From Amycolatopsis arida (lineage in GTDB: Bacteria; Actinomycetota; Actinomycetes; Mycobacteriales; Pseudonocardiaceae), in the NCBI RefSeq assembly GCF_900115565.1, contig NZ_FOWW01000008.1, forward strand, positions 62,001-126,000: a stretch of DNA of 64,000 nucleotides, read 5' to 3'. The notes beneath the pieces are model-generated. The model was not told the origin of the DNA. It ran no database searches and saw only the letters and a program-made list of their open reading frames with translations. Shown in pieces: positions 1 through 7,384 of this stretch. The stretch's first letter is position 1; every line of letters begins with the position of its first letter. The translations under genes were made by a program, and so were the position numbers.

Positions 1-70
1 CCGCCGCCCCGCATCCAGCGAAGGATACCGGCGGGCATGGTGGCCGACCGGTCACGACACCGCGCCCGGC

Positions 71-1576
71 TCAGACGATCGGGTGCAGCCGGGGGACGTC
101 TCGCGGACCGTGCCGGCGCAGCTCGGTCCACGCCCTGGCCAGCCGGTCCACCACCTCCGCCAGCACCTCCGGCGGGTGGGTGAACGGGATCCGCAGGTGG
201 TTGTCGTGCGCCCCGGTGGGGTCCATGGCCGACCCGGGGATCACCTCCACCCCGTGCCGCAGCGCGAGCTGGGCGAACACGTCCGCGCTCTCCCCCGGCA
301 GCGCCACCCACAGCGACGAGCCGCCGTCGGGCCGCCGCCAGGTCCACTCCGGCAGCCGCTCCCGCAGCAACCGCTCGAGCAACGCGAACCGCTCCCGCTG
401 GTCGACCGCGCGCCGGCGGGAGATCTCCCCCATCCGCGGCACCAGCCGGGCTGCCACCGCCTGGTCGATCACCGGGGTGCCCAGGTCGGCCAGTGCCTTG
501 CGCCGCGCGCAGCGCTCGATGAGCTCCACCGGTGCGCGGACCCAGCCGACCCGCAGGCCGCCCCACACCGCCTTGCCGAGCGATTCGACGGTCACCACCT
601 CCGCCTCGGGCGGCGCGTAGGCGGCCAGCGGCGGCAGGTCGACGGCGTCGGGGGCCAGCGCCCGCCCGGCGTAGGCGTTGTCCTCCAGCACCGGGACGTC
701 CCACTTGGCGGCCAGCTCCACCACCCGCCGCCGGCGAGCCTCGGATGTCATCAGCCCGGTCGGGTTGTGGTAGGTCGGCATCACGTAGAGCAGCGCGGGC
801 TCGTGCTCGGCGAGCGCGGCGGCCAGCGGCCGAGGGTCGATCCCCTCGCCGTCCAGCGGCACCGGGACCAGCTCGGCGCCCTGCGCCCGGAACACGTCCA
901 GGCACGCGGGCCAGCTCGGTGACTCCACCACCACGGTGGCGGACCGGCGCAGGTAGACCTCCGCCACCAGGACCAGTGCCTGATGCGCCCCGGTGGTCAC
1001 CAGCACCTCGTCCGGATGGGTCGGCAGGCCCCGCGCGCTGTGGTACTCGGCGATCGCCTCGCGCAGCGCCGGCAGTCCGCGCGGGTAGTAGCCGTGCGTG
1101 CCGAGCAGGGCGCCGATGTCGTGCGCCGCGACCTCGTCGAGCGCGTCGGCCACCTCGCCGGCGCCGCCCTCGGCGGCACAGGCCAATGAGATGAGTGGAC
1201 CGGGCCCGTCGATGAGCCGCTGGAAGATGCGGCCCGCCTGCCCGCCGCGGACCCGGCCGTCACTGCGCGGCGGGCGGCGGCCACGCCGAACCCTGGTGCC
1301 GCTGCCCTGCCGCCGTTCCACCACGTCGCGCGCGCGCAGCTCGTCGTAGGCGCCGACGACGGTCGCCCTGCTGACCGCCAGTGCCGTGGCCAGCTCCCGT
1401 TCGGCGGGCAGCCGCTCCCCGGCCCGCAGCGCGCCCTCCTCGGCCGCCCTGGCGAGCGCGTCGGCCAGCTTGCGGTACAGCGGCCCCGGCCCGGCGGTCC
1501 AGTCCCCGAGCAGGCCCGCCAGCTCGGCGCCGCGCCGGTAGCACTCCCGCCGAAAACGATCCACTTCTACTGTCAT
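71..1576 (-). CDS. MocR-family (GntR-HTH + aminotransferase-like) transcriptional regulator
   Basis: About 501 residues, the normal length of MocR/PdxR-type regulators. An N-terminal GntR winged helix (about residues 25-95, with the typical GERLPAERELATALAVSRAT segment) is fused to a class I aminotransferase-like PLP domain. The PLP domain shows YHNPTG, an N-x-Y segment (EDNAYAG) and a lysine in the SLGKAVWGGLRVGW segment at the Schiff-base position. I chose the ATG at 1576 because it directly precedes the conserved winged helix; the open frame continues upstream without recognisable sequence. Family members sense PLP or amino-compound metabolites and repress or activate a divergent gene; here the divergent neighbour is an 81-residue membrane protein. 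The regulated pathway cannot be told from the sequence. Confidence 0.9.
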   Translation of the reverse strand: MTVEVDRFRRECYRRGAELAGLLGDWTAGPGPLYRKLADALARAAEEGALRAGERLPAERELATALAVSRATVVGAYDELRARDVVERRQGSGTRVRRGRRPPRSDGRVRGGQAGRIFQRLIDGPGPLISLACAAEGGAGEVADALDEVAAHDIGALLGTHGYYPRGLPALREAIAEYHSARGLPTHPDEVLVTTGAHQALVLVAEVYLRRSATVVVESPSWPACLDVFRAQGAELVPVPLDGEGIDPRPLAAALAEHEPALLYVMPTYHNPTGLMTSEARRRRVVELAAKWDVPVLEDNAYAGRALAPDAVDLPPLAAYAPPEAEVVTVESLGKAVWGGLRVGWVRAPVELIERCARRKALADLGTPVIDQAVAARLVPRMGEISRRRAVDQRERFALLERLLRERLPEWTWRRPDGGSSLWVALPGESADVFAQLALRHGVEVIPGSAMDPTGAHDNHLRIPFTHPPEVLAEVVDRLARAWTELRRHGPRDVPRLHPIV

Positions 1577-1590
1577 TGGCTCTACCACCT

Positions 1591-1656
1591 GTCCAATCCC
1601 CGGAGCAGCATAGGTCACGAGCGGGCCACTGGGGAACCGTGGCATCACAATTGGAC
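1591..1656. promoter_or_regulatory. Widely spaced inverted half-sites between MocR gene and divergent small gene
   Basis: GTCCAAT (1591-1597) and its exact reverse complement ATTGGAC (1650-1656) lie in the 96-bp divergent intergenic region. MocR proteins commonly bind separated half-sites, so this is a candidate operator; binding is inference. Confidence 0.35.
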
Positions 1657-1672
1657 TGTTCGGAGGTGCCCG

Positions 1673-1918
1673 ATGATCGGGATGATCGCGTCGACACTGC
1701 TCGTGCTGGTCGTGTGCGCTGAGCTGGTGCTGCTCGGCCGAGCCGTGCCGGCCGCCGCGCCGGCGCTGCCCGCGGGCGCCTCCCGGCTCGAGCGCGACCT
1801 GACCGCCGGGGTGGCCCTGCTGCGGGCCGCCTCCACCGCCTACGCCGAGCGGATCGAGCGCTACCTGACCGAGATGAGCGGCACACCGGCCGGAAGGGCG
1901 ACACCCGGAACGCGATGA
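1673..1918 (+). CDS. Small single-pass membrane protein, function unknown
   Basis: An 81-residue protein preceded by a good ribosome binding site (GGAGGTG, 6 nt before the ATG). Residues 2-30 form a hydrophobic, probably membrane-spanning or signal-anchor helix (IASTLLVLVVCAELVLLG), followed by an Ala/Arg-rich amphipathic segment. It is transcribed divergently from the MocR regulator and may be its target. I do not recognise the family. The codon third positions are strongly GC, supporting that it is translated. Confidence 0.55.
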   Translation: MIGMIASTLLVLVVCAELVLLGRAVPAAAPALPAGASRLERDLTAGVALLRAASTAYAERIERYLTEMSGTPAGRATPGTR

Positions 1919-1988
1919 GCAGCCACGCGGCGCGAGGGGCCACGCTCCCTTCGCGCCGGCACCCGGGCCGTGCCCGGCGGTCGTCTCG

Positions 1989-2021
1989 CGGTGTGCCCGG
2001 GGTCGGGGGCCGGGCACACCG
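1989..2021. terminator. Bidirectional stem-loop terminator
   Basis: A perfect 12-bp stem (CGGTGTGCCCGG paired with CCGGGCACACCG) around a 9-nt loop lies between two convergent genes. It has no T-run, as is usual in high-GC actinomycetes. Confidence 0.7.
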
Positions 2022-2025
2022 CCGG

Positions 2026-2817
2026 TCAACCGCCGGCCTGCTCGATCTTGCGCTGCAGCTTGTTCATCCCGGCGATCCAGCGGTCGGGCTCGGTGGCCCT
2101 GGTCGCGTAGTAGCCGGCGACCTCCTGGTGCGGCAGCACGAGGAACCGGCCGTCGGCCATCGCCGCGAAGAGGCTGTCGACGACCTGCTCGGGGGCGATC
2201 GCCGAAGGGCCGAGGATGAGCTGCCCCGCCGGGCCGGTCTCGGCCAGCATCCGGGTGCGCACCCCCTGCGGGCACACCGCCTGCACGGTGATGCCCCGGT
2301 GCCGGTACGTCGCCGACAGCCATTCGGCGAAGGCGAGCGCGCCGTGCTTGGTCACCGAGTACGGCGCCGAGCCGAGGCTGGTGAGCAGACCCGCGGCGGA
2401 GACGGTGGCGACGAAGTGGCCGCGGCCGCGGGCCAGCCAGTCGGGCAGCAGTGCCCTGGCCGCGCGCACGTGGGCCATGACGTTGACCTCCCAGGCCAGC
2501 GCCCAGTCCGCCTCGGCCGCGTCGGGTCCCCCGGTTGGGGCGACGCCGGCGTTGGCGCAGAAGACGTCGATCGCGCCGAGCGCGTCGCGGGCGGCGGCGA
2601 CCAGCCGGGCCACCCCGTCCTCGGTGGCGGCGTCGGTGGCGACCGCGGTGCCGCCGACCTCGTCGGCCACCGCCCGCGCGGCGTCGCCGTCCAGGTCGGC
2701 CACCAGCACGCGGGCGCCCTCGGCGGCGAACCGGCGGGCCAGGGCGGCACCGATGCCCCCGGCGCCGCCGGTGACCACCACCCCGGCACCCGCGACGGCG
2801 TCCACGGCCCGACTCAC
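2026..2817 (-). CDS. SDR family oxidoreductase
   Basis: A short-chain dehydrogenase/reductase of about 263 residues. It shows the TGGAGGIG cofactor motif near the N terminus, D-L-D after beta-2 (suggesting NAD preference), the CANAG motif, and an S...Y-S-V-T-K catalytic triad segment. I placed the start at the GTG at 2817 because a strong ribosome binding site (GAGGAGGGG) sits just upstream; an alternative GTG at 2895 overlaps the stop codon of the preceding SDR by 4 bp and would add 26 non-conserved residues. It follows another SDR gene, and the pair faces a divergent TetR gene, so the two probably form one repressed operon. Substrate unknown; the tail (KLQRKIEQAGG) is usual for members near acyl-CoA metabolism genes. 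Confidence 0.85.
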   Translation of the reverse strand: MSRAVDAVAGAGVVVTGGAGGIGAALARRFAAEGARVLVADLDGDAARAVADEVGGTAVATDAATEDGVARLVAAARDALGAIDVFCANAGVAPTGGPDAAEADWALAWEVNVMAHVRAARALLPDWLARGRGHFVATVSAAGLLTSLGSAPYSVTKHGALAFAEWLSATYRHRGITVQAVCPQGVRTRMLAETGPAGQLILGPSAIAPEQVVDSLFAAMADGRFLVLPHQEVAGYYATRATEPDRWIAGMNKLQRKIEQAGG

Positions 2818-2891
2818 GCCCCCTCCTCGTGGGCGCTCGTCGGCGGCGTTCGCCGAGGCCGCTGTGTCGAGTGGTTCGCTCGCACGCTCGC

Positions 2892-3644
2892 TCACAGGCC
2901 CCCGCCGATGGTGATCCCGCCGTCGACGACGATCGTCTGCCCGGTGATCCAGGCGGCCTGGTCGGAGAGCAGGAAGACGACCGCGCCGGCGACGTCGGCC
3001 GGCACCCCCAACCGCTTCAACGGATAGGGCTCGGCCACCTCGTCCTCCCTGCCCTCGTACAGCGCGGTGGCGAACTTCGTCTTGACCACGGCCGGGGCCA
3101 CGGCGTTGACCCGGATGCCCGGGCCGAGCTCACCGGCGAGCTCCATGGTGAGCCGGATCAGCGCGGCCTTGCTCACCCCGTACATCCCGATGCCCGGCGA
3201 GGTGCGGATCCCGGCGATCGAGGCGACGTTGACCACCGCGCCGCCGTGCTCGCCCATCCAGGCGTCGCGGGCGCGGCGCACCCAGGCCAGCGGGGCCAGC
3301 ACGTTCACCCCGAGGATCTTGGCGGCGGCCTGGTCGTCCACGTCGAGCACGGAGCCGTACACCGGGTTGATCCCGGTGTTGTTCACCAGCAGGTCGAGGC
3401 TGCCGAACCGCTCCACCGCGCGGGAGACCGCCTCCTCCTGGTGCGCGGGGTCGTCGGCCTTGCCGGGCACCGCGATGGCGACGTCCGGGCCACCCAGCTC
3501 GGCGACCGCCTCGGCCAGCGGTTCCGGCTTGCGCGCGGTGAGGCACACCTTGGCACCCCTGGCGACCAGTTCCCTGGCGATGCCGAAACCGATGCCCCGG
3601 CTGGCGCCCGTGACGATGGCGACGCGGTCCTTCACCGAGTCCAC
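2892..3644 (-). CDS. SDR family oxidoreductase (FabG-like)
   Basis: A 250-residue classical SDR: TGASRGIG cofactor loop, NNTG (the usual NNAG variant), catalytic Y-G-V-S-K, and the C-terminal ITGQTIVVDGG segment typical of FabG-like enzymes. The GTG start at 3644 has a clear ribosome binding site (AGGAAGGCGGG). It is first in a two-gene operon with the downstream SDR and is divergent from a TetR gene with a palindrome between them. Likely a 3-oxoacyl or hydroxyacyl-CoA dehydrogenase; substrate not determinable from sequence. Confidence 0.88.
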   Translation of the reverse strand: MDSVKDRVAIVTGASRGIGFGIARELVARGAKVCLTARKPEPLAEAVAELGGPDVAIAVPGKADDPAHQEEAVSRAVERFGSLDLLVNNTGINPVYGSVLDVDDQAAAKILGVNVLAPLAWVRRARDAWMGEHGGAVVNVASIAGIRTSPGIGMYGVSKAALIRLTMELAGELGPGIRVNAVAPAVVKTKFATALYEGREDEVAEPYPLKRLGVPADVAGAVVFLLSDQAAWITGQTIVVDGGITIGGGL

Positions 3645-3679
3645 TGTTCCCGCCTTCCTGTCCGTCCGGGCGAGCGCGG

Positions 3680-3693
3680 TAAGCGCTCGCTTA
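3680..3693. promoter_or_regulatory. TetR operator palindrome
   Basis: Perfect 6-bp arms TAAGCG and CGCTTA separated by CT, placed 10 bp before the TetR start codon and 36 bp before the divergent SDR start. This is the usual position and shape for a TetR autoregulatory operator controlling both directions. Confidence 0.7.
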
Positions 3694-3703
3694 GAATCCT
3701 CGC

Positions 3704-4324
3704 ATGTCGCTCTCGCCCGCCGCCGAACTGTGGCCGGACGTCCACCCCGACGCGGCCCGCCGGCTGATGCTCGCGGCGGTGGAGTCGTTCGCCCGACGGG
3801 GTTACCACGCCACCACCACCCGGGACATCGCGAGCGCGGCCGGGATGAGCCCGGCGGCACTGTACGTGCACTTCCCCTCGAAGGCCGCGCTGCTGTTCGC
3901 GATCAGCCGGAGCGGCCACGAGCAGTCGCTGGCGCTGGTAGCGGACGTGGCGGCGACCGAGAAGCACCCGCCGCGGGCGGTGCGCAGGGTCGTGGAGGAG
4001 TTCGTGGCCTGGCACGCCCGCCGGCACACGGTCGCGCGAGTGGTGCAGTACGAGCTGGCCGCGCTGCCGGAGCGGGAGTACGAGATCGTGGCCGACCTGC
4101 GCCGGCGCATCGAGCGAACGGTGCGCGACGTGATCGCCGCCGGGGTCGACAGTGGCCACTTCGCGGTGCGCGACGTGCGCACCGCGGCGCGCGCGGTGCT
4201 CTCCCTCGGCGTCGACGTCGCCCGCTGGTACACCGACCGCAGCCGCACCTCGCCCACCGAGCTGGGTCGGGCGTACGGCGAGCTGGTGCTGCGGATGCTC
4301 GGCGCGGAACCCACCGCGGGCTGA
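3704..4324 (+). CDS. TetR/AcrR family transcriptional repressor
   Basis: A 206-residue TetR protein. Residues 18-65 form the helix-turn-helix domain (ESFARRGYHATTTRDIASAA then MSPAALYVHFPSKAALL). The C-terminal ligand domain resembles acyl-CoA-responsive members (TetR_C with R-R-I-E-R-T-V region). It is divergent from the two-SDR operon and has the 3680-3693 palindrome in its own promoter, so it probably represses itself and the SDRs. The inducing ligand is unknown; an acyl-CoA is a reasonable guess given the neighbours. Confidence 0.88.
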   Translation: MSLSPAAELWPDVHPDAARRLMLAAVESFARRGYHATTTRDIASAAGMSPAALYVHFPSKAALLFAISRSGHEQSLALVADVAATEKHPPRAVRRVVEEFVAWHARRHTVARVVQYELAALPEREYEIVADLRRRIERTVRDVIAAGVDSGHFAVRDVRTAARAVLSLGVDVARWYTDRSRTSPTELGRAYGELVLRMLGAEPTAG

Positions 4325-4473
4325 GCGCGTCCGGGCCTCCATCGCGCACCTCCCGTCTCGCCGATGATCTCTCGCGGCAACATACTAAGCGGTCGGTCAG
4401 CGACTGTCACGACCCGAGCGGGTCACACCGCCGGGTGGTTGCCGCGACCGCGCCGCCGGGCCAGAGTGACCCC

Positions 4474-4929
4474 ATGACCGCCCCCGACCCGGCCGCCCTG
4501 CTCGCCGTCGCCCGCGACGAGGCATTGCTCGGCCGCACGGAGGGCGGAGTGCCGATCGGCGCGGCCCTGTTCACCGCCGACGGCACCCTGCTCGGCCGCG
4601 GGCACAACCGGCGCGTGCAGGACGACGACCCGACGATGCACGCCGAGACCGCGGCCTTCCGCGCGGCCGGCCGCCGCCCGCACTACCAGGACACGATCAT
4701 GGTCACCACGCTCTCGCCGTGCTGGTACTGCAGCGGTCTGGTGCGCCAGTTCGGCATCCCGGCGCTGGTGGTCGGCGAGGCCCGCACCTTCTCCGGCGGG
4801 CACGCCTGGCTGGCCGAGCACGGCGTGGCGGTCACGGTGCTCGACGACCCCGAGTGCGTCCGGCTGATGCGCGCGTTCGTCGCCGAGCATCCGGGACTGT
4901 GGCACGAGGACATCGGCGTGCCGGACTGA
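4474..4929 (+). CDS. Cytosine deaminase, fungal Fcy1-like
   Basis: A 151-residue zinc deaminase with the HAE (proton shuttle glutamate and zinc histidine) and SPCWYC (two zinc cysteines) motifs of the cytidine-deaminase fold. Beyond the motifs, the whole sequence follows yeast cytosine deaminase from memory: EGGVPIGAAL, LGRGHN, GIPALVVGEARTFSGG, the DDPECVRLM segment and a C-terminal W-x-E-D-I-G. It is therefore predicted to convert cytosine to uracil in pyrimidine salvage, unlike the amidohydrolase-type CodA of enterobacteria. Substrate specificity is inference from similarity; related enzymes act on other aminated bases. No obvious operon partner. Confidence 0.85.
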   Translation: MTAPDPAALLAVARDEALLGRTEGGVPIGAALFTADGTLLGRGHNRRVQDDDPTMHAETAAFRAAGRRPHYQDTIMVTTLSPCWYCSGLVRQFGIPALVVGEARTFSGGHAWLAEHGVAVTVLDDPECVRLMRAFVAEHPGLWHEDIGVPD

Positions 4930-5089
4930 CCGCTCCCCATCTCGACCGTGAGCCAGAGTGCTGGCACCGGTGCCCCGACCTCCGGGGGGTCCACGGGACG
5001 ACCGCCACGGTGCACGAGCCGGACGTACGGCCCGATGGCAGGTGCGGAGGCCGCGGGCCGGCGAGCACTGCCAGCCGGTGGGACCGGGG

Positions 5090-5404
5090 CTACCCGAGGT
5101 CGCCGGGCTCGGCTCGCCACCGGGTCCAGGCGGCCAGCGCCCGCCGGCCGGCGTCGGTCAGCTCGGCGGGCACCAGCGCGCCCAGCCGGACCGGGGCGAC
5201 GCCGGCCGGGCGGATCAGCCCTCCGCGGGCCAGGCCGTGCGCGGTGAGCTGGTCACAGCACGGCACCCCGTCGACGTACAGATCGGGCTCACTGCCACCG
5301 GAGATGAGCGCGCGCCGCGCGGCCACCGCCCGCAGCATGGCCCCGGCCCGATGGGTGAGCGCGGTCTCCGGTGCGGTCGGTGTGGGTGTCGTCGGTGCAG
5401 ACAT
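5090..5404 (-). CDS. Small hypothetical protein
   Basis: A 104-residue protein with a good ribosome binding site (GGAAGGAC) before the ATG at 5404. The middle (DLYVDGVPCCDQLTAHGLARGGLI) and the end (PAELTDAGRRALAAW) resemble a winged-helix-like recognition region (L-T-x-x-G-x-x-A-L), but I do not recognise a family. It lies downstream of the SdpI-like gene on the same strand, 82 bp away. Function not assignable. Confidence 0.6.
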   Translation of the reverse strand: MSAPTTPTPTAPETALTHRAGAMLRAVAARRALISGGSEPDLYVDGVPCCDQLTAHGLARGGLIRPAGVAPVRLGALVPAELTDAGRRALAAWTRWRAEPGDLG

Positions 5405-5486
5405 CGTTGTCCCGTCCTTCCCCCAGTGGTCTGAACGACCTGGTTCGACGGTAGGCCGGTCCGCTGGGTTCCGGGTGGAGCGACAC

Positions 5487-5858
5487 TCACCCGCGGGGCA
5501 GGTCCCGGTGGCCGATCCAGACGGCGACGAGGAGCACCACGACGGCGAGCACGTCGGTGGTGAGGAGTGTGGTGATGAACAGCGCCATGTCCCCGGTCGT
5601 GACCACCAGCACCGCGGTACCCACCACCACGACCGCGAACGCGACCCGGACCACCGGCGCGGCCTTCCGGTGGACGTGGTCCCACGCGGCGTCGTCGGCC
5701 AGGGAACGGGGGGTGCGCAGGCCGAAGTAGGGGTTGCGCCGGAGCCGGCCGGACGCGCCCAGCCGTGCCGTCAGGAACAGCGCCACCCCCAGCGCGACCT
5801 GGACGGCGAGGATCACCACGAGTGCCCAACCCGGCACGCCGGAAGCATCGTCGACCAC
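5487..5858 (-). CDS. SdpI-family small membrane protein
   Basis: About 123 residues with three hydrophobic helices and the SdpI-like loop RNPYFGLRTPRSLADDAAWD followed by a histidine (V-H-R-K). SdpI proteins are membrane proteins first described as immunity/signalling proteins against the Bacillus SdpC toxin; most actinobacterial members have unknown roles. The GTG start at 5858 directly precedes the first membrane helix; the ribosome binding site is weak (AGGATG). No toxin gene was seen nearby, so immunity is not implied here. Confidence 0.75.
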   Translation of the reverse strand: MVDDASGVPGWALVVILAVQVALGVALFLTARLGASGRLRRNPYFGLRTPRSLADDAAWDHVHRKAAPVVRVAFAVVVVGTAVLVVTTGDMALFITTLLTTDVLAVVVLLVAVWIGHRDLPRG

Positions 5859-5919
5859 GGGCGCATCCTGGGGCCTGGACCGCGCGGGACGCAAGCACGC
5901 GCGGGGGCCGTGACCGCCG

Positions 5920-6522
5920 CTACGTCGGGGCGGGCACCCCGATGGTCGGCTCGAGGACCTGGGCCCACTGCCGGATGATCTGCTCCCGCCGGCGGCTGTC
6001 GTCGGTGAGCAGGTTGGCCAGGCCGAGGCCGCGGGCGAGGTCGAGCGTCGCCTGCACGGTCTCCCGCACCCCCGGCCGCGACTCGTCGGCACCGAGCAGC
6101 TCCAGCGCCACCCGGTGCACCTCCCGTCCGACCCGCGCCTCCAGCGGCACCAGCACCGCGCGCAGCGCCTCGTCGGTCGAGGCGGCCACCCACAGGTGCA
6201 GCGCGGCGCGGAACATCGGTCCCGTGTAGAGGTTCAGCAGCATCCGCGCGATCGGCTCGGCCCTGGCCGGGCCGCGGGGCAGCGCGGCGGCCCGCTCCCG
6301 CAGCTCGACCAGCTGCTCGTTGCCGACGTACTCCACGGTCGCGGCCACCAGCTCCTCCCGCGTGCGGAAGTGGTGCTGAGCGGCGCCGCGGGACACCCCG
6401 GCGCGCTGGGCGATCACCGCGACGGTCGTGCCGTTCCAGCCCAGCTCCGCCAGGCACTCCACGGCGGCGTTCATCAGCCGCCGTCGGGTGGTCCTGCTCC
6501 GCTCCTGGCGTGGCTCGGCCAT
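5920..6522 (-). CDS. TetR family regulator at the end of the acyl-CoA catabolic operon
   Basis: A 200-residue TetR protein: helix-turn-helix at about residues 10-57 (TRRRLMNAAVECLAELGWNG, then VSRGAAQHHFRTREELV). It begins 2 nt after the stop of the upstream SDR, so it is co-transcribed as the last gene of the eight-gene operon that starts at 16011. An operon-terminal repressor normally controls its own operon; the best candidate operators are the palindrome at 16062-16087 and the smaller one at 7373-7384. In Pseudomonas the atu cluster is likewise controlled by a TetR protein, AtuR. Ligand not known. Confidence 0.87.
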   Translation of the reverse strand: MAEPRQERSRTTRRRLMNAAVECLAELGWNGTTVAVIAQRAGVSRGAAQHHFRTREELVAATVEYVGNEQLVELRERAAALPRGPARAEPIARMLLNLYTGPMFRAALHLWVAASTDEALRAVLVPLEARVGREVHRVALELLGADESRPGVRETVQATLDLARGLGLANLLTDDSRRREQIIRQWAQVLEPTIGVPAPT

Positions 6523-6524
6523 GA

Positions 6525-7358
6525 TCAGGCGGGGTCGACCCAGAAGTCGAGGTGCAGGTCCTCCTCGCGCTCGGCCTGCCGGTACTTCGCGAAGTCGGTG
6601 ACCCCCTCGGCGGCGAGCACCTCGTCGTCGATGAAGAAGTTCCCGGTGACCTCCCGGCTCGGCCTGGTGAGGACGGCGTGCGCGGCGTCGGCCATGATCT
6701 CCGGCGTGCGCGACCGGTCGACCAGCTCGGCGCCCACCACGTTGCGGATCGCGGCGGTGTCGATCGTGGTCCGCGGCCACAGGGAGTTGGCCGCGATGCC
6801 GTCCTTCCGCAGCTCCGCGGCCAGCCCGACGGTCACCAGGCTCATCGAGTACTTGGCGATGCTGTAGGCGAGGTGGCCGGCGGTGAACCACTTCTCCTCC
6901 AGCCGGATCGGCGGGGACAGGGTGAGGATGTGCGGGTTGTCCGCGCGGCGCAGGTGCGGGATCGCGGTGCGGGAGAGCAGGAACGACCCGCGGGCGTTGA
7001 TGTCCTGCATCAGGTCGTAGCGCTTCATGCTGATCGACTCCGACGGCGTCAGGTCGATGGCGCTGGCGTTGTTCACCACGATGTCCAGTCCACCGAACTG
7101 CTCGACCGTCCTCGCCACGGCCGCCTCGACGGTCGCGTCGTCGCGGATGTCGCCGACGATCGGCAGTGCCTGCCCGCCCGCCTCCTCGATGGCCCTGGCC
7201 GCGGTGTGGATCGTGCCCGGCAGCTTCGGATGCGGCTCGGCGGTCTTGGCCAGCAGCGCCACGTTCGCCCCGTCCCGGGCCGCCCGCACCGCGATCGCCT
7301 CGCCGATGCCCCGGCTGCCGCCGGACATGATCAGGGTCCTCCCCGCCAACGTGCTCAC
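6525..7358 (-). CDS. SDR family oxidoreductase, HSDL2-like
   Basis: A 277-residue SDR of the type found in hydroxysteroid-dehydrogenase-like protein 2: SGGSRGIGEAIA cofactor loop, NNASAIDL, catalytic Y-S-I-A-K, and the long KTAEPHPKLPGTIHTAA insert after beta-2 that is diagnostic for this subgroup; the C-terminal half also carries the conserved LWPRTTIDTAAIRN stretch. The GTG start at 7358 has a clear AGGAG ribosome binding site. It sits between the second acyl-CoA dehydrogenase and the TetR gene. AtuB/AtuG of the Pseudomonas atu cluster are SDRs as well. Expected cytoplasmic NAD(P)-dependent oxidation of a hydroxyacyl or alcohol intermediate. Confidence 0.85.
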   Translation of the reverse strand: MSTLAGRTLIMSGGSRGIGEAIAVRAARDGANVALLAKTAEPHPKLPGTIHTAARAIEEAGGQALPIVGDIRDDATVEAAVARTVEQFGGLDIVVNNASAIDLTPSESISMKRYDLMQDINARGSFLLSRTAIPHLRRADNPHILTLSPPIRLEEKWFTAGHLAYSIAKYSMSLVTVGLAAELRKDGIAANSLWPRTTIDTAAIRNVVGAELVDRSRTPEIMADAAHAVLTRPSREVTGNFFIDDEVLAAEGVTDFAKYRQAEREEDLHLDFWVDPA

Positions 7359-7372
7359 GCGATCTCCTAGGT

Positions 7373-7384
7373 TACCGATCAGTA
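7373..7384. promoter_or_regulatory. Possible secondary TetR operator
   Basis: TACCGATCAGTA is a near-palindrome (5 of 6 pairs) in the short gap between the acyl-CoA dehydrogenase and SDR genes, 15 bp before the SDR start. Could allow internal control of the SDR and TetR genes; weak evidence. Confidence 0.3.

Noticed and set aside
4381-4402. Second TetR operator between the TetR and cytosine deaminase genes
   Set aside because: CTAAGCGGTCGGTCAG looks like an operator at first sight, but fewer than half of the arm positions pair.
5487-5858. SdpC-type toxin immunity system
   Set aside because: Only the SdpI-like protein is present; no toxin or processing gene is seen, and most actinobacterial SdpI-like proteins stand alone.
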